Assembly (NCBI GenBank): GCA_964572965.1
Contig: CAZNHL010000075.1
Coordinates: forward strand, 1-17,111
Source: CAZNHL01 sp964572965
GTDB taxonomy: Bacteria; Bacteroidota; Bacteroidia; Cytophagales; UBA9547
Direction: 5' to 3'
Length of the DNA stretch: 17,111 bases
Below the pieces are notes generated by a model. The model did no database searches. It saw only the letters and a program-made list of their open reading frames with translations, and was not told where the DNA came from. The position numbers and the translations under genes were made by a program. Below are positions 1 to 9,001 of this stretch, piece by piece. The first letter of the stretch is position 1. Each line of letters begins with the position of its first letter.

Positions 1-1
1 A

Positions 2-1822
2 TTCACACTGGGCGCCGCCATCTTGTTCAGCATTATCGCTATTAAAACGAATGTTGAAAACTCCCAAAGAGTTTCTGAAACCCTTACTAATCTAAGCTCC
101 TGCCAGACTGCTGTTCGTGGTTTTCTTCTAAATGCCTGGTCTGACACCTCTTTTGTAAAAACCGGCACTAACAGTGAAATTGACCTATTCAATAAGGAAT
201 CAAAAAAATTCACCATCAATATTGAATTACTGAAAGCAAACATTGCAACTGTTGAATTCCCAAAAATTGAGAGCACCGAAAATGAATTTGCTGAGCTTGA
301 CAAAGACTTCAGACAAATAAGCCAATTAATCAAGGAACGCGGCTATAAAGATGTGGGCATTGAAGGAGATCTGAGACGTGAAGTCCATAAAATAGAAAAC
401 ACGAATCTCTTATCTGACAAGTCTTCGGTATTGAAACTCCGTAAACATGAGAAAGACTTTTTCCTGCGACATGACGAACAATATCTGGGGAAGTTTAATG
501 CAGAAGCAATTAAACTGAACGAGGCGCTTAATAAGCTCCCTGCCTCACCTGACAAACAAGAATTATTGAATGCTTTGCAAAACTATTCCAGTCTTTTTAA
601 CAAAGTAGTTGACATTGAAAAGACAATTGGGCTGAATAAAAACGCAGGCTTGAAAGGCGACATCAATCTGCACATTGAACATGCTGTTCAAAACCTGACA
701 GAACTTACGGAGCAATACAATGAGACTACAAACGGCCTAATTATCAGCGTTGTTGCATTTATTATATTCATATTTTCCACTATTATTATCATAGCATATT
801 TTGGATTAAACAAGCTTATCAAGCCTATTTTTGAGCCGATGCATGACATTCAGGACAAGGCTACTGAAATCAGCGAAGGCAATCTTTCTGTTAAATTTGA
901 TGAGCTCAAAAACAATAAAGTGCTGAAGGAACTGATTGAAGGCTTTGAAAAGATCATTGACAAGTTTAAAACAACAATGGTTCAGGTGGAAGGTATCAGC
1001 TCCAGGCAAGTACTTTCTGAAATACCACTGAATTCTGACAAAGATGAAGTAGGAATTACGCTGAACAAAATCATTTCCCAGATCAGGGCAATAGATAATG
1101 AGGAAAAAAGAAGAACCTGGCAGAATGAAGGTCTGGCAAAATTCGCCGGCATTCTCCGCATTAATGACCAGACAACTCTGGTACTGTACGATACTATCAT
1201 TAAAGAGCTGGTCAAATACCTGAATGCTAATCAGGGTGCAATATTTACAATAGAGGACGAAGACAGCAGTGACATTCACATGACCATGAAAAGCTGCTAT
1301 GCCTATGACAGAAAAAAGTTCATCAACAAGCGTGTCAATTACGGGGAAGGCCTTGCGGGAACCTGCTGGATTGAGGGTGAAAGTATTTATCTGACCAACG
1401 TACCAAAACAATATATCAATATTTCATCCGGTCTTGGAGATGCCTTACCAAGAGCGGTACTGATTGTTCCAGTCAAGTTTAACGATACCGCACTGGGTAT
1501 TATAGAAATTGCCTCTTTTTCTGAGTTTGAACAACACCAAATCAGGTTTATTGAAACTATCGGAGAAAATATCGGTGCGCTTATTCATAACCTTAAATCA
1601 ACAATTCAGACTTCATTTCTATTGGAAAAGTCGCGGATCATGACCGAAGAGTTACAAGCACAGGAAGAGGAGCTTCGCCAAAACATGGAGGAGATGCAGA
1701 GTACACAGGAAGAAATACAAAGGTCTGCTCTGCTGCTGAAACATGAAATGGAAATGCTTAGAACAGAAAATGAACAGCTGAAAGCTGCATTGGAAGAAGC
1801 CGGGATAGAGATGGAACCGTAA
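2..1822 (+). CDS. Membrane sensor protein with HAMP, GAF and coiled coil (5' end missing)
   Basis: This is a partial gene: the frame is open to the left edge, and the window begins inside the first membrane helix (F-T-L-G-A-A-I-L-F-S-I-I just before and after the TTG at 23), so the real start lies upstream. Numbering from codon 23, residues about 10-235 form a helical extracytoplasmic sensor. It contains RKHEKDFFLRHDEQYL near 140-155, a pattern I associate with helical-bundle ligand domains of chemoreceptors (HBM-like). A second membrane helix lies at about 238-262, a HAMP linker at 262-320, a GAF domain at about 365-525, and a Glu/Gln-rich coiled coil at 535-595. There is no histidine kinase, methyl-accepting, cyclase or DNA-binding domain, so output presumably goes through a partner protein. 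The coding sequence ends 6 nt before a strong hairpin. I am confident of the architecture but not of the ligand or partner. Confidence 0.85.
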   Translation, partial: FTLGAAILFSIIAIKTNVENSQRVSETLTNLSSCQTAVRGFLLNAWSDTSFVKTGTNSEIDLFNKESKKFTINIELLKANIATVEFPKIESTENEFAELDKDFRQISQLIKERGYKDVGIEGDLRREVHKIENTNLLSDKSSVLKLRKHEKDFFLRHDEQYLGKFNAEAIKLNEALNKLPASPDKQELLNALQNYSSLFNKVVDIEKTIGLNKNAGLKGDINLHIEHAVQNLTELTEQYNETTNGLIISVVAFIIFIFSTIIIIAYFGLNKLIKPIFEPMHDIQDKATEISEGNLSVKFDELKNNKVLKELIEGFEKIIDKFKTTMVQVEGISSRQVLSEIPLNSDKDEVGITLNKIISQIRAIDNEEKRRTWQNEGLAKFAGILRINDQTTLVLYDTIIKELVKYLNANQGAIFTIEDEDSSDIHMTMKSCYAYDRKKFINKRVNYGEGLAGTCWIEGESIYLTNVPKQYINISSGLGDALPRAVLIVPVKFNDTALGIIEIASFSEFEQHQIRFIETIGENIGALIHNLKSTIQTSFLLEKSRIMTEELQAQEEELRQNMEEMQSTQEEIQRSALLLKHEMEMLRTENEQLKAALEEAGIEMEP

Positions 1823-1828
1823 ATTATA

Positions 1829-1867
1829 AAAATGGATAGCCCGGGGTTACCCCGGGCTATCCATTTT
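1829..1867. terminator. Bidirectional intrinsic terminator between convergent genes
   Basis: Two perfectly complementary 18-nt arms (1829-1846 and 1850-1867) enclose a 3-nt TTA loop. The inner stem is GC-rich (GCCCGGGG / CCCCGGGC) and the outer stem is AAAATGG / CCATTTT, so each strand ends the hairpin in a short U tract. It starts 6 nt after the sensor gene stop and lies 39 nt from the stop of the convergent efflux adaptor gene, so it can serve both. Confidence 0.93.
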
Positions 1868-1906
1868 ACAATACCCACACGCACAGTACCGTGAGCTATT
1901 TAAGTC

Positions 1907-3085
1907 CTACTGATTATAAATCTTTTTACGTTCAGCTTCAAGCATAGTAGGGTTGTTGGCAACTATGAAGAATTTTTGTGGTAAATGAGCCTGGATCTCA
2001 ATCTCTGCCTGATCATAATTCTGAGCTTTAACATTTATTTTTACACGCCTGAAGCTCTCTTCTTCATCATCCTTTGGCTCTATATCAGTGATAAAAATAT
2101 AGTTATATTCGCCTTCAGTAAAGATGGCTCCGGTTGGCACAATATAATATTCATCTTTATCTATAATGTATCTGTTTAAAACAGCTTTTACACTCATATT
2201 AGGAAAAATACGGGCGTTTTTTGAAGGAGATTTAAACTTTACGTGCATGGTAACAGCTTTGGTGGCTTCGTCAACAGCACTTTCAACAAACATTACTTTC
2301 CCATGAGCATTAGGAATAGATGCATTGATGAAATCAATTTCAACTTCCTGATTTGGCTCTATTTTGTCAATATCCTTTTCATAAACATATACCAAGGCTT
2401 TTAGTTCATCAGTATTAATGATTTCAGCAAGGGTATTTTCAGGAATTACCAGTTCTCCAATAGCTATCGGCAACTTTGTGATTGATCCGGAAATAGGTGC
2501 CGTAATGTAAAAATAAGGCTGCAGCTGAACGGCCATATGTTTTCCGAACTTGGAAAAATCTGTACCGATGAGACTTAACCGTTCTTTCAGCGCTGCTTCC
2601 TGTGACATGCTGGCAGCCAGCTTAGCTTCGGCAATCTGGTATTCTGCAAGCGCACCTACATTTTTCACATTAAGCTCCTGCTGACGTTTAAACTCTACTT
2701 CCAGAAACTCTCTTTCACTCAAATTTTTAAGGTATTGCTCCTGTAGTTCAAGGTATGGAAGACTTTTCAGGCGCATAAGTTTTTGCCCTTTCTTAACATA
2801 GTCTCCCTCCTGAACATAAATATCGACAACTTTTCCATTGATATCAGGGCTCAGCAATGACTTGTGGTTTGGCAATACTTCAATTTTACCATTGAGGTAT
2901 ACATTAGAGACAATATTACCAATTTCAGGTTGCCAGACTTTAATTCCCAAATCCCTCAATTGTCCGCCTTTGAGCCAGATTTCGTCAGAATTGACAATAT
3001 CTTTTTCCTTTTCTTTTTTTTCAGAACAGGAAAACAGGAAACCTGACAACACAACTAAAATCCCGATACTTACTTTATTTTTCAT
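1907..3085 (-). CDS. czcB: RND heavy-metal efflux periplasmic adaptor lipoprotein (CzcB/CusB type)
   Basis: This is the membrane-fusion (adaptor) subunit of a tripartite RND efflux pump, which links the inner-membrane pump to an outer-membrane channel. With the start at 3085 the protein has 392 residues. It begins with a lipoprotein signal (positive MKNK, hydrophobic core, lipobox L-F-S-C with Cys20), so it should be lipid-anchored and periplasmic. A biotinyl/lipoyl-like half (SPDINGKVVDIYVQEGDYVKKG), a helical hairpin (roughly residues 105-165), the second lipoyl half (PISGSITKLPIAIGELV) and beta-barrel and membrane-proximal domains follow in order. The start at 3085 overlaps the upstream pump gene by 11 nt. 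An in-frame ATG at 3097 would add only MILR and is less signal-like. No His/Met-rich metal-binding stretch is visible, so the metal cannot be named. Confidence 0.88.
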   Translation of the reverse strand: MKNKVSIGILVVLSGFLFSCSEKKEKEKDIVNSDEIWLKGGQLRDLGIKVWQPEIGNIVSNVYLNGKIEVLPNHKSLLSPDINGKVVDIYVQEGDYVKKGQKLMRLKSLPYLELQEQYLKNLSEREFLEVEFKRQQELNVKNVGALAEYQIAEAKLAASMSQEAALKERLSLIGTDFSKFGKHMAVQLQPYFYITAPISGSITKLPIAIGELVIPENTLAEIINTDELKALVYVYEKDIDKIEPNQEVEIDFINASIPNAHGKVMFVESAVDEATKAVTMHVKFKSPSKNARIFPNMSVKAVLNRYIIDKDEYYIVPTGAIFTEGEYNYIFITDIEPKDDEEESFRRVKINVKAQNYDQAEIEIQAHLPQKFFIVANNPTMLEAERKKIYNQ

Positions 3086-6000
3086 TCTCAAAATCATCAG
3101 CTTTCAATTCAACATTTCTGTAAACCACATAATAAATTGCAGGCAAAACGAACAAGGTTAATAAGGTCGAACTTAATAAACCACCGATTACCACTGTAGC
3201 AAGGGGCCTTTGCACTTCAGAGCCTACGTGGGTTGACAATGCCATAGGTAAAAAGCCAAGTGCAGCAACGGCTGATGTCATTAATATCGGGCGAAAACGA
3301 TCTTTCACACCTAACACAATTCTTTCAGTAATGGCAGTTTTACCGTTATCAAGTTCCCTGAAGCGGCCAACCAGCAGAATACCATTCAATACGGCAATAC
3401 CAAATAGTGCAATAAAACCTACACCGGCTGAAATACTGAAATTCATATCGCGCAATAATAAGGCAAACACACCACCTACTGCCGACAATGGTAATAAGGC
3501 ATAAATAACCAATCCGTCTTTTACACTTCCGAAAGTCATATAAAGCAGTCCGAAAATGATTATGAGGGCAATTGGCAACACCACTGCCAGACGGGCTTTT
3601 GCTCTATTCATATTTTCAAAAGCACCACCCCAATTCATGTGATAATTCAATGGCAAACCAACTGATCCATTCACTTCTTTCATTCCGTCAGCAACAACGG
3701 ATTGTAAGTCGCGGCCACGCACGTTAAAACCAATATGGATCTTTCTGTTCATGTTTTCATGGTTTATTTCGGCAGGGCCATTATCATTATGGATATGAGC
3801 AAGTTCTTTCATAGGAATAGAACGCCCGTCTTCTGTAGTAATAAGGAGGTTCAGGAAGTTATCAAGCTCCTTACGGTCCTGAGTACCCAGACGTAACACC
3901 AATTCAAAACGCTTATCACCTTCATAAATGATTCCCGCCACAGATCCTGCATAAGCCGTTTGTACCGCACGGTTGATACTTTCAACAGAAACTCCATAAT
4001 AAGCCATTTGCTGGCGATCATATTCTATATTGATTTGAGGTAAACCAAAAATACGTGTTACCTGAAGGTCATTTGCTCCTTCTACTTTTGCCAGTGCATT
4101 CTTGATCTGATTTGCTTTAACAACAAGTGTATCCAGATCACTGCCAAAAAGCTTCACTACCACATCCGTTTTGGCGCCACTCATCATATCGTTCACACGA
4201 TTTTCAATCGGCTGCGACATGGCAATCATTAAACCAGGATAAGCATTAAGAACATCTGTTATCTGTGACATAAGCTCCTCCTGATTAGTGGCTTTTTTCC
4301 AATGCTCTTTATCAGAAAGGCAAATTACCATATCCTGCCTTTCTACCGGTTGCGGTTCAGTAGGAATTTCCGAAGTACCTATCTTCGAAACAATCTTTGT
4401 AATCTCGTCCGGAAAATCTGCAATCAGGCGTTCCTGTAATTTATCTGTCAGTTCAATTGTTTCTGTCAAAGAACTCCCTACCGGCAAACTTATTTCGACA
4501 GACAAATCACCTTCGGCTATTCTCGGCAAAAACTCGCCCCCTATTTTAGAAAACCCTATATACCCGCCAATCAATGCAGCCAAACCCAATCCTAATGTAA
4601 TTTTGAAATTACGGATTGCCCATTGCAAACCTGGCTCATAACTCTCATGTATTTTATCTACAATCTTCTCGGCAAAGCTATGCCCATGTTCTTTAGACGG
4701 TTTCATAATCAATGCACTCATCATAGGCACATAAGTCACTGCCAGAATAATAGCTCCCGCAATAGCAAAACTGACTGTTTTGGCCATCGGCGTAAAGTAT
4801 TTACCTTCAATACCTGTTAATGTCAGGATAGGGAAGTAAACAATCAGAATAATTAAACCTCCATTGATTACAGATTGTTTGGCATGTTTTGTTGCAGTAA
4901 TCACTACATTTTGCCTCTCCAGGTAAGTCATTGGCCCCACGGAAGTATGAGCATTTGCAGCCACTGCCAGGTAAAACACGACAGACTCTACGACAATAAT
5001 TGACGGATCAACCAGTAACCCAAAATCTATTGCCCCTAAACTCATTATGTTACCCACCACTTCAAAATGCTGCATAAGAATAAATGCAAATAGCATAGAA
5101 AGAGGAATTACAGAAGCGGCTAATAATGATGCGCGCCAGTTACCGAGAAACACCAGGATTACCACAACTACAATCAGGGCTCCTTCAATCAGGTTCTGAG
5201 ATACTGTATGAATAGCTTTATTAACCAGATTTGCCCTATTCAGGAATGCTTCAATTACTAAGCCTTTGGGCAAGCCCTGTTCAATAACAGCAATTTTATC
5301 TTCTATTTTGGATACGACATCGTTACTGTTGTCCCCCTTCATCATCATAATTACGCCACCAACAGCTTCTCCCTGACCATTGCTCGTCATAGTTCCATAG
5401 CGGATGGCGCTTCCTATTTCTACAACGGCTACGTCTTTCACCAATACAGGAATATTCCCGTTCATTTTGATGGTGATATTTTCTATATCTGACAATGAGG
5501 TAACCAGACCTACTCCACGAATGGTATAAGCCCGCCCATAATTTTCCACATAGGCGCCGCCGGTATTTCTGTTACCATTTTTAAGGGCGTTAAAAAGCTC
5601 ATCTATGGTTACTCCCAACGAGCGCATTTGTGTCAATTGCATTTTGACACGATATTCTTTTTTATAACCACCAAAACTACTGATATCAGCTATACCTGGC
5701 GTTCCTAACAGAGATTTCCGTACATACCAGTCTTGAATTGTCCTTAACTCCTGCGAACTAAATGATTGATCATAGGGATCTTTTGACTTTATCACATACT
5801 GGTATACTTCTCCCAGGCCTGTAGAAACAGGCCCAAGATAAGGTCTCCCTAGTTCCTGAGGAACATCAACAGTTTGTAACCTCTCAAGCGTTTGCTGCCG
5901 GGCCCAGTAAATATCGGTTTCATCTGAAAAAACCAATTTAACGATAGAAAGTCCGAATTTTGAAGTGGAGCGCATCTCAATCAGTCCGGGGATATTGGAC

Positions 6001-6218
6001 ATGACCATTTCAATAGGAGTACTGATAAACCGCTCAACTTCACTGGATGCAAGCGAAGGGCTTACTGTAATTACATCGACCTGGATATTGGTCACATCTG
6101 GAACAGCATCAATAGGTAAAGTATAAAGAGAATAACCTCCCCAACCCAACAAAACCAACATTAATACACCAATAACAAGGGGCTTTTTAACACTGAATTC
6201 GATTATTCTCTCAATCAT
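3075..6218 (-). CDS. czcA: CzcA/CusA-family RND heavy-metal efflux pump
   Basis: This inner-membrane proton antiporter of the HME-RND family expels metal cations through an adaptor and outer-membrane channel. At 1047 residues it has the full family length. It starts with the typical MIERIIEFSVKKPLVIG membrane helix, followed by a large periplasmic porter domain, helices 2-6 (about 340-500), a second periplasmic domain, and a C-terminal helix bundle ending in VLPAIYYVVYR. The helix-4 proton-relay residues of CzcA (D402, D408, E415) are matched with the same spacing by D398, D404 and E411 in DFGLLVDPSIIVVES. In the CzcA proteins I know this motif reads more like DFGxxVDGAVVxVEN, so the G-A to P-S and N to S changes are departures. 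It is the first gene of an operon with the adaptor, which overlaps its end. No outer-membrane factor is encoded beside it. Substrate (Zn/Co/Cd/Ni or Cu/Ag) is unresolved. Confidence 0.93.
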   Translation of the reverse strand: MIERIIEFSVKKPLVIGVLMLVLLGWGGYSLYTLPIDAVPDVTNIQVDVITVSPSLASSEVERFISTPIEMVMSNIPGLIEMRSTSKFGLSIVKLVFSDETDIYWARQQTLERLQTVDVPQELGRPYLGPVSTGLGEVYQYVIKSKDPYDQSFSSQELRTIQDWYVRKSLLGTPGIADISSFGGYKKEYRVKMQLTQMRSLGVTIDELFNALKNGNRNTGGAYVENYGRAYTIRGVGLVTSLSDIENITIKMNGNIPVLVKDVAVVEIGSAIRYGTMTSNGQGEAVGGVIMMMKGDNSNDVVSKIEDKIAVIEQGLPKGLVIEAFLNRANLVNKAIHTVSQNLIEGALIVVVVILVFLGNWRASLLAASVIPLSMLFAFILMQHFEVVGNIMSLGAIDFGLLVDPSIIVVESVVFYLAVAANAHTSVGPMTYLERQNVVITATKHAKQSVINGGLIILIVYFPILTLTGIEGKYFTPMAKTVSFAIAGAIILAVTYVPMMSALIMKPSKEHGHSFAEKIVDKIHESYEPGLQWAIRNFKITLGLGLAALIGGYIGFSKIGGEFLPRIAEGDLSVEISLPVGSSLTETIELTDKLQERLIADFPDEITKIVSKIGTSEIPTEPQPVERQDMVICLSDKEHWKKATNQEELMSQITDVLNAYPGLMIAMSQPIENRVNDMMSGAKTDVVVKLFGSDLDTLVVKANQIKNALAKVEGANDLQVTRIFGLPQINIEYDRQQMAYYGVSVESINRAVQTAYAGSVAGIIYEGDKRFELVLRLGTQDRKELDNFLNLLITTEDGRSIPMKELAHIHNDNGPAEINHENMNRKIHIGFNVRGRDLQSVVADGMKEVNGSVGLPLNYHMNWGGAFENMNRAKARLAVVLPIALIIIFGLLYMTFGSVKDGLVIYALLPLSAVGGVFALLLRDMNFSISAGVGFIALFGIAVLNGILLVGRFRELDNGKTAITERIVLGVKDRFRPILMTSAVAALGFLPMALSTHVGSEVQRPLATVVIGGLLSSTLLTLFVLPAIYYVVYRNVELKADDFENEK

Positions 6219-6378
6219 AAATTAATATATACGTAAGTGTTAATAGTCTCAATATTATTTGGTCCAATGTGACTCCATTTCAATAAAATCAAAATCCAGT
6301 CCGTAATTTTTCTATCTTTTCAAACAAAACAGATAAAAATCATTTTTGACAGAAAACGAAAATACGCTAAATATTTTT

Positions 6379-6399
6379 AGATTTTAAGCAGATTTTAAG
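6379..6399. repeat. Tandem direct repeat with 11-nt period, possible regulator site
   Basis: AGATTTTAAG occurs twice in a row, separated by a single C (6379-6388 and 6390-6399), giving an 11-nt period. The next 11-nt register (6401-6410) is a 6/10 match. One-turn direct repeats are the usual shape of OmpR/PhoB-family response-regulator sites, and this lies about 160 bp upstream of the efflux operon start. The AT-rich composition makes chance a real alternative. Confidence 0.3.
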
Positions 6400-6540
6400 T
6401 TTAATTTAATATGAAACGAGATTGACAGACTATTGTTCTCACTCTTTCTATAATTTTGGCATTTTCAAACACATACAGCTGTTTCCCTTTTCTCACACGA
6501 GATATTCACAATAAATAACAGTTCGAATAAAGTTTATCTC

Positions 6541-6548
6541 TATTTTTG
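6541..6548 (+). promoter_or_regulatory. Bacteroidota -7 element for the HAD gene
   Basis: TATTTTTG matches the Bacteroidota -7 consensus TAnnTTTG and ends 8 nt before the ATG at 6557. No clear TTG is found about 19 nt upstream. If used, the mRNA would have almost no leader. Confidence 0.45.
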
Positions 6549-6556
6549 AACTGACA

Positions 6557-7258
6557 ATGAAAAAATACAGCCACATTTTCTTTGATCTGGACCATACTCT
6601 ATGGGACTTTGACAAAAACTCCCGCGAGGCTCTGGCTGAGCTGGTAGACAAATATAAGATCCACAAAGCTAATGGTTTCGAATTTGAGTCGTTCCTAGAG
6701 CGTTTCAAAAAAGCCAACCTTGAAATGTGGGCATTGTATACTAAAGACCTGATAAACGCAGAAGAATTACGCCGTAAACGCCTGGATCTGGCTTTTGAAA
6801 ACGTTGACATTCATCTGGAACCTATCTACGAACGTTTCTCTGCCGACTACATTAGTTGTTGCTCCACTAAAGGCCACTTGCTTGACAACGCCAGAGAAGT
6901 ATTGGAATCATTACATGAACGCTATTCCCTATATATTCTCACCAACGGTTTCGAAAAGGTTCAATATACCAAACTCATCACCTCAAATATATTTCATTAC
7001 TTCGATGAAGTATTTACAACAGCAGATACTAACGGAATAAAGAAACCTAATCCGCTATTTTTCGAATATGCTATACAAAAAGCCGGCGGGCGTACAAAAC
7101 AGCTGATTATGGTTGGAGATACACTTGATGTTGATATTCACGGGGCGCAGGAATCCGGACTGGATACAGTTTACTTCAATCCGGATGCAACTCCGCACAG
7201 CACACCGGACATTACTTATGAAATAAAAAACTTAAGTGAACTGCTCGATATCTTTTAA
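6557..7258 (+). CDS. yjjG: YjjG-family HAD pyrimidine nucleotidase
   Basis: This is a 233-residue cytosolic haloacid-dehalogenase hydrolase resembling YjjG, a nucleotidase that dephosphorylates non-canonical pyrimidine nucleoside monophosphates and so helps keep them out of DNA. All four HAD motifs are present: motif I D10-L-D12-H-T-L (nucleophile and acid/base Asp), motif II T129-N-G, the motif III lysine in IKKPNP (K163), and motif IV G-D188-T-L-D-V-D193. A helical cap occupies about residues 17-100. The DLDHTLWDFDKNS beginning and the TNGFEKVQ segment are typical of the YjjG subgroup. It is divergent from the efflux operon and 91 bp upstream of pruA. The substrate is inferred from the family, and another sugar- or nucleotide-phosphate substrate is possible. 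Confidence 0.85.
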   Translation: MKKYSHIFFDLDHTLWDFDKNSREALAELVDKYKIHKANGFEFESFLERFKKANLEMWALYTKDLINAEELRRKRLDLAFENVDIHLEPIYERFSADYISCCSTKGHLLDNAREVLESLHERYSLYILTNGFEKVQYTKLITSNIFHYFDEVFTTADTNGIKKPNPLFFEYAIQKAGGRTKQLIMVGDTLDVDIHGAQESGLDTVYFNPDATPHSTPDITYEIKNLSELLDIF

Positions 7259-7349
7259 AAAGGATTGAAAGATTAAGAGCATCTTTCTTAACACCTTAGG
7301 CTTAGTGCATAATACTTGACACATAGTACTCAAACTCAATACTTAAAGC

Positions 7350-8963
7350 ATGGTTACTTTTTCCCTTCCTCAAAACGAACCTGTAAAGCAATATGTATCC
7401 GGTTCTGCGGAACGTATCAGCCTGCATAGCACCATAGATGACATGCGCCATACACTGGCCGACATTCCTATGTTTATCAATGGTAAAGAGATATATACCA
7501 GGGAAACAGTAGACATAAGACCTCCACATGACCTGAATCATGTTTTAGGACGTTACCACTACGGAACAANNNNNNNNNNGCACATAAAAATGGCGATCGA
7601 AGCAGCTTTAGGAGCACATAAAAGCTGGGCAGAAACTCCCCCTTCCAAACGTGCTGAAATATTCAGTCGCGCTGCTGACCTGGCAGCCACAACCTGGCGT
7701 AACAGACTCAATGCTGCCACCATGCTTTGCCAGTCCAAAAATGTATATCAGGCCGAAATCGACAGTGCATGTGAGCTAATCGACTTTCTCCGTTTCAACA
7801 TATATTATCAGCAACAGATAGAAACAATACAGCCTTCTTCACCTGCCGACACCATAAACAAACTGGAATACAGGCCGCTTGAAGGCTTTGTATATGCATT
7901 AACGCCTTTCAATTTTACAGCAATCTCAGCCAATTTACCTACAGCACCAGCCTTAATGGGCAACACAGTAGTATGGCGTCCGGCCGAAAGCCAGATTTAC
8001 GCTGCCTGGCAGGTAATGCTTTTACTTCGCGAAGCAGGCTTACCCGATGGTGTAATAAACCTGGTTTATTCAGAAGGAATATCAGCCGGAGAGGCTATCT
8101 TCTCACACCGCAGTTTTGCGGGGCTGCATTTTACGGGAAGCACAAGTACATTCAATACGCTCTGGCAAAAAATTGCAAGCTACCTGCCAACTTATCATAA
8201 CTACCCACGCATAGTAGGCGAAACAGGCGGAAAGAATTTCGTACTGACCGATGGCAATGTTAAAATTGATGTACTGGCAACAGCGCTCATCCGCGGTGCA
8301 TTTGAATACCAGGGGCAAAAATGTTCAGCAGCTTCACGGGCCTATATACCTAAAGCTATCTGGCCTGAATTAAAAGAAAAGTTAATAACAGATTTAAAAA
8401 CAATCAAAATGGGACCTGTGGAAGACTTTCACAATTTCATCAACGCTGTTATTGACGAAAAAGCTTTCGATAAAATAAGCACCTACATAGAAAAAGCAAA
8501 AAACAACCCTCAAAACGAATTAATATGGGGTGGCAAGTCAAACAAAACCAAAGGCTACTTTATTGAACCAACCATTATTCTTACGCAAGACCCCGATTCA
8601 CTTACAATGCGTGAAGAAATTTTTGGCCCTGTACTCACTGTTTACCTCTATGAAAGCGGAGAGGATATTTTCAAACTTATAGACGAAACCGGCCAATATG
8701 CACTTACCGGCGCTGTACTTAGCGAAGACAAAACCTTTATAGAAAGAGCAAATGCTGCACTCCGCTTTTCAGCGGGCAATTTCTATATCAATGATAAGCC
8801 CACAGGTGCCGTTGTCAATCAACAGCCTTTTGGTGGAGGCAGAGCCAGCGGCACCAACGACAAAGCCGGTTCCATGCTGAATCTCCTGCGCTGGACCAGT
8901 CCGCGTGCGGTTAAGGAGAACCTAAATCCTCCGACTGACTACCGATATCCGTTTCTTGGATAA
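7350..8963 (+). CDS. pruA: L-glutamate gamma-semialdehyde (delta-1-pyrroline-5-carboxylate) dehydrogenase PruA
   Basis: This enzyme oxidises glutamate semialdehyde, in equilibrium with pyrroline-5-carboxylate, to glutamate using NAD+. It is the second step of proline catabolism. The predicted protein has about 537 residues, a normal length for the family, and the N-terminus (NEPVKQYVSGSAER, DIPMFINGKEI, PPHDLNHVLGRYH) is of the stand-alone PruA type. ALDH active-site motifs are intact: the general-base Glu in GETGGKNF (E291) and the nucleophile Cys in YQGQKCSAASRAYIP (C325), with EEIFGPVLTVY and PFGGGRASGTNDKAG further on. Residue numbers assume the ten Ns at 7570-7579 are exact. The frame continues across them, but the real gap length is unknown. 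No proline dehydrogenase gene is in the window. Confidence 0.95.
   Translation: MVTFSLPQNEPVKQYVSGSAERISLHSTIDDMRHTLADIPMFINGKEIYTRETVDIRPPHDLNHVLGRYHYGTXXXXHIKMAIEAALGAHKSWAETPPSKRAEIFSRAADLAATTWRNRLNAATMLCQSKNVYQAEIDSACELIDFLRFNIYYQQQIETIQPSSPADTINKLEYRPLEGFVYALTPFNFTAISANLPTAPALMGNTVVWRPAESQIYAAWQVMLLLREAGLPDGVINLVYSEGISAGEAIFSHRSFAGLHFTGSTSTFNTLWQKIASYLPTYHNYPRIVGETGGKNFVLTDGNVKIDVLATALIRGAFEYQGQKCSAASRAYIPKAIWPELKEKLITDLKTIKMGPVEDFHNFINAVIDEKAFDKISTYIEKAKNNPQNELIWGGKSNKTKGYFIEPTIILTQDPDSLTMREEIFGPVLTVYLYESGEDIFKLIDETGQYALTGAVLSEDKTFIERANAALRFSAGNFYINDKPTGAVVNQQPFGGGRASGTNDKAGSMLNLLRWTSPRAVKENLNPPTDYRYPFLG
7570..7579. other. Assembly gap (10 N) inside pruA
   Basis: Ten ambiguous bases lie inside pruA codons 74-77, between YHYGT and HIKMAIEAA. 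The placeholder happens to keep the frame. The missing segment corresponds to a short surface loop before the first conserved ALDH helix, so it probably hides only a few residues. Confidence 0.98.
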
Positions 8964-9001
8964 ACCACCCAAAAAATTAACAAAAAGCTATCTACAAAAG
9001 A

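Larger units (their letters stand above)
6219..6556. other. Divergent intergenic region between efflux operon and HAD gene
   Basis: This 338-bp AT-rich stretch separates two divergently transcribed genes. I see no coding potential, no RNA gene and no strong hairpin. It holds a tandem 10-bp direct repeat (6379-6399) and a -7-like element just before the HAD gene (6541-6548). I could not identify a convincing TAnnTTTG element on the minus strand for the efflux operon. Confidence 0.6.

Noticed and set aside
806..1411. 201-codon open frame on the minus strand
   Set aside because: It is antisense to the HAMP-GAF region of the sensor gene, whose frame shows strong family features; the minus frame shows none.
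3086..3097. Upstream ATG adding MILR to the efflux adaptor
   Set aside because: The signal peptide is cleaner from 3085. Both starts overlap the pump gene, so this remains a minor uncertainty.
7266..7287. GAAAGAT/ATCTTTC hairpin after the HAD gene as a terminator
   Set aside because: It has only seven base pairs, is AT-rich and is followed by just two T residues; too weak to call.
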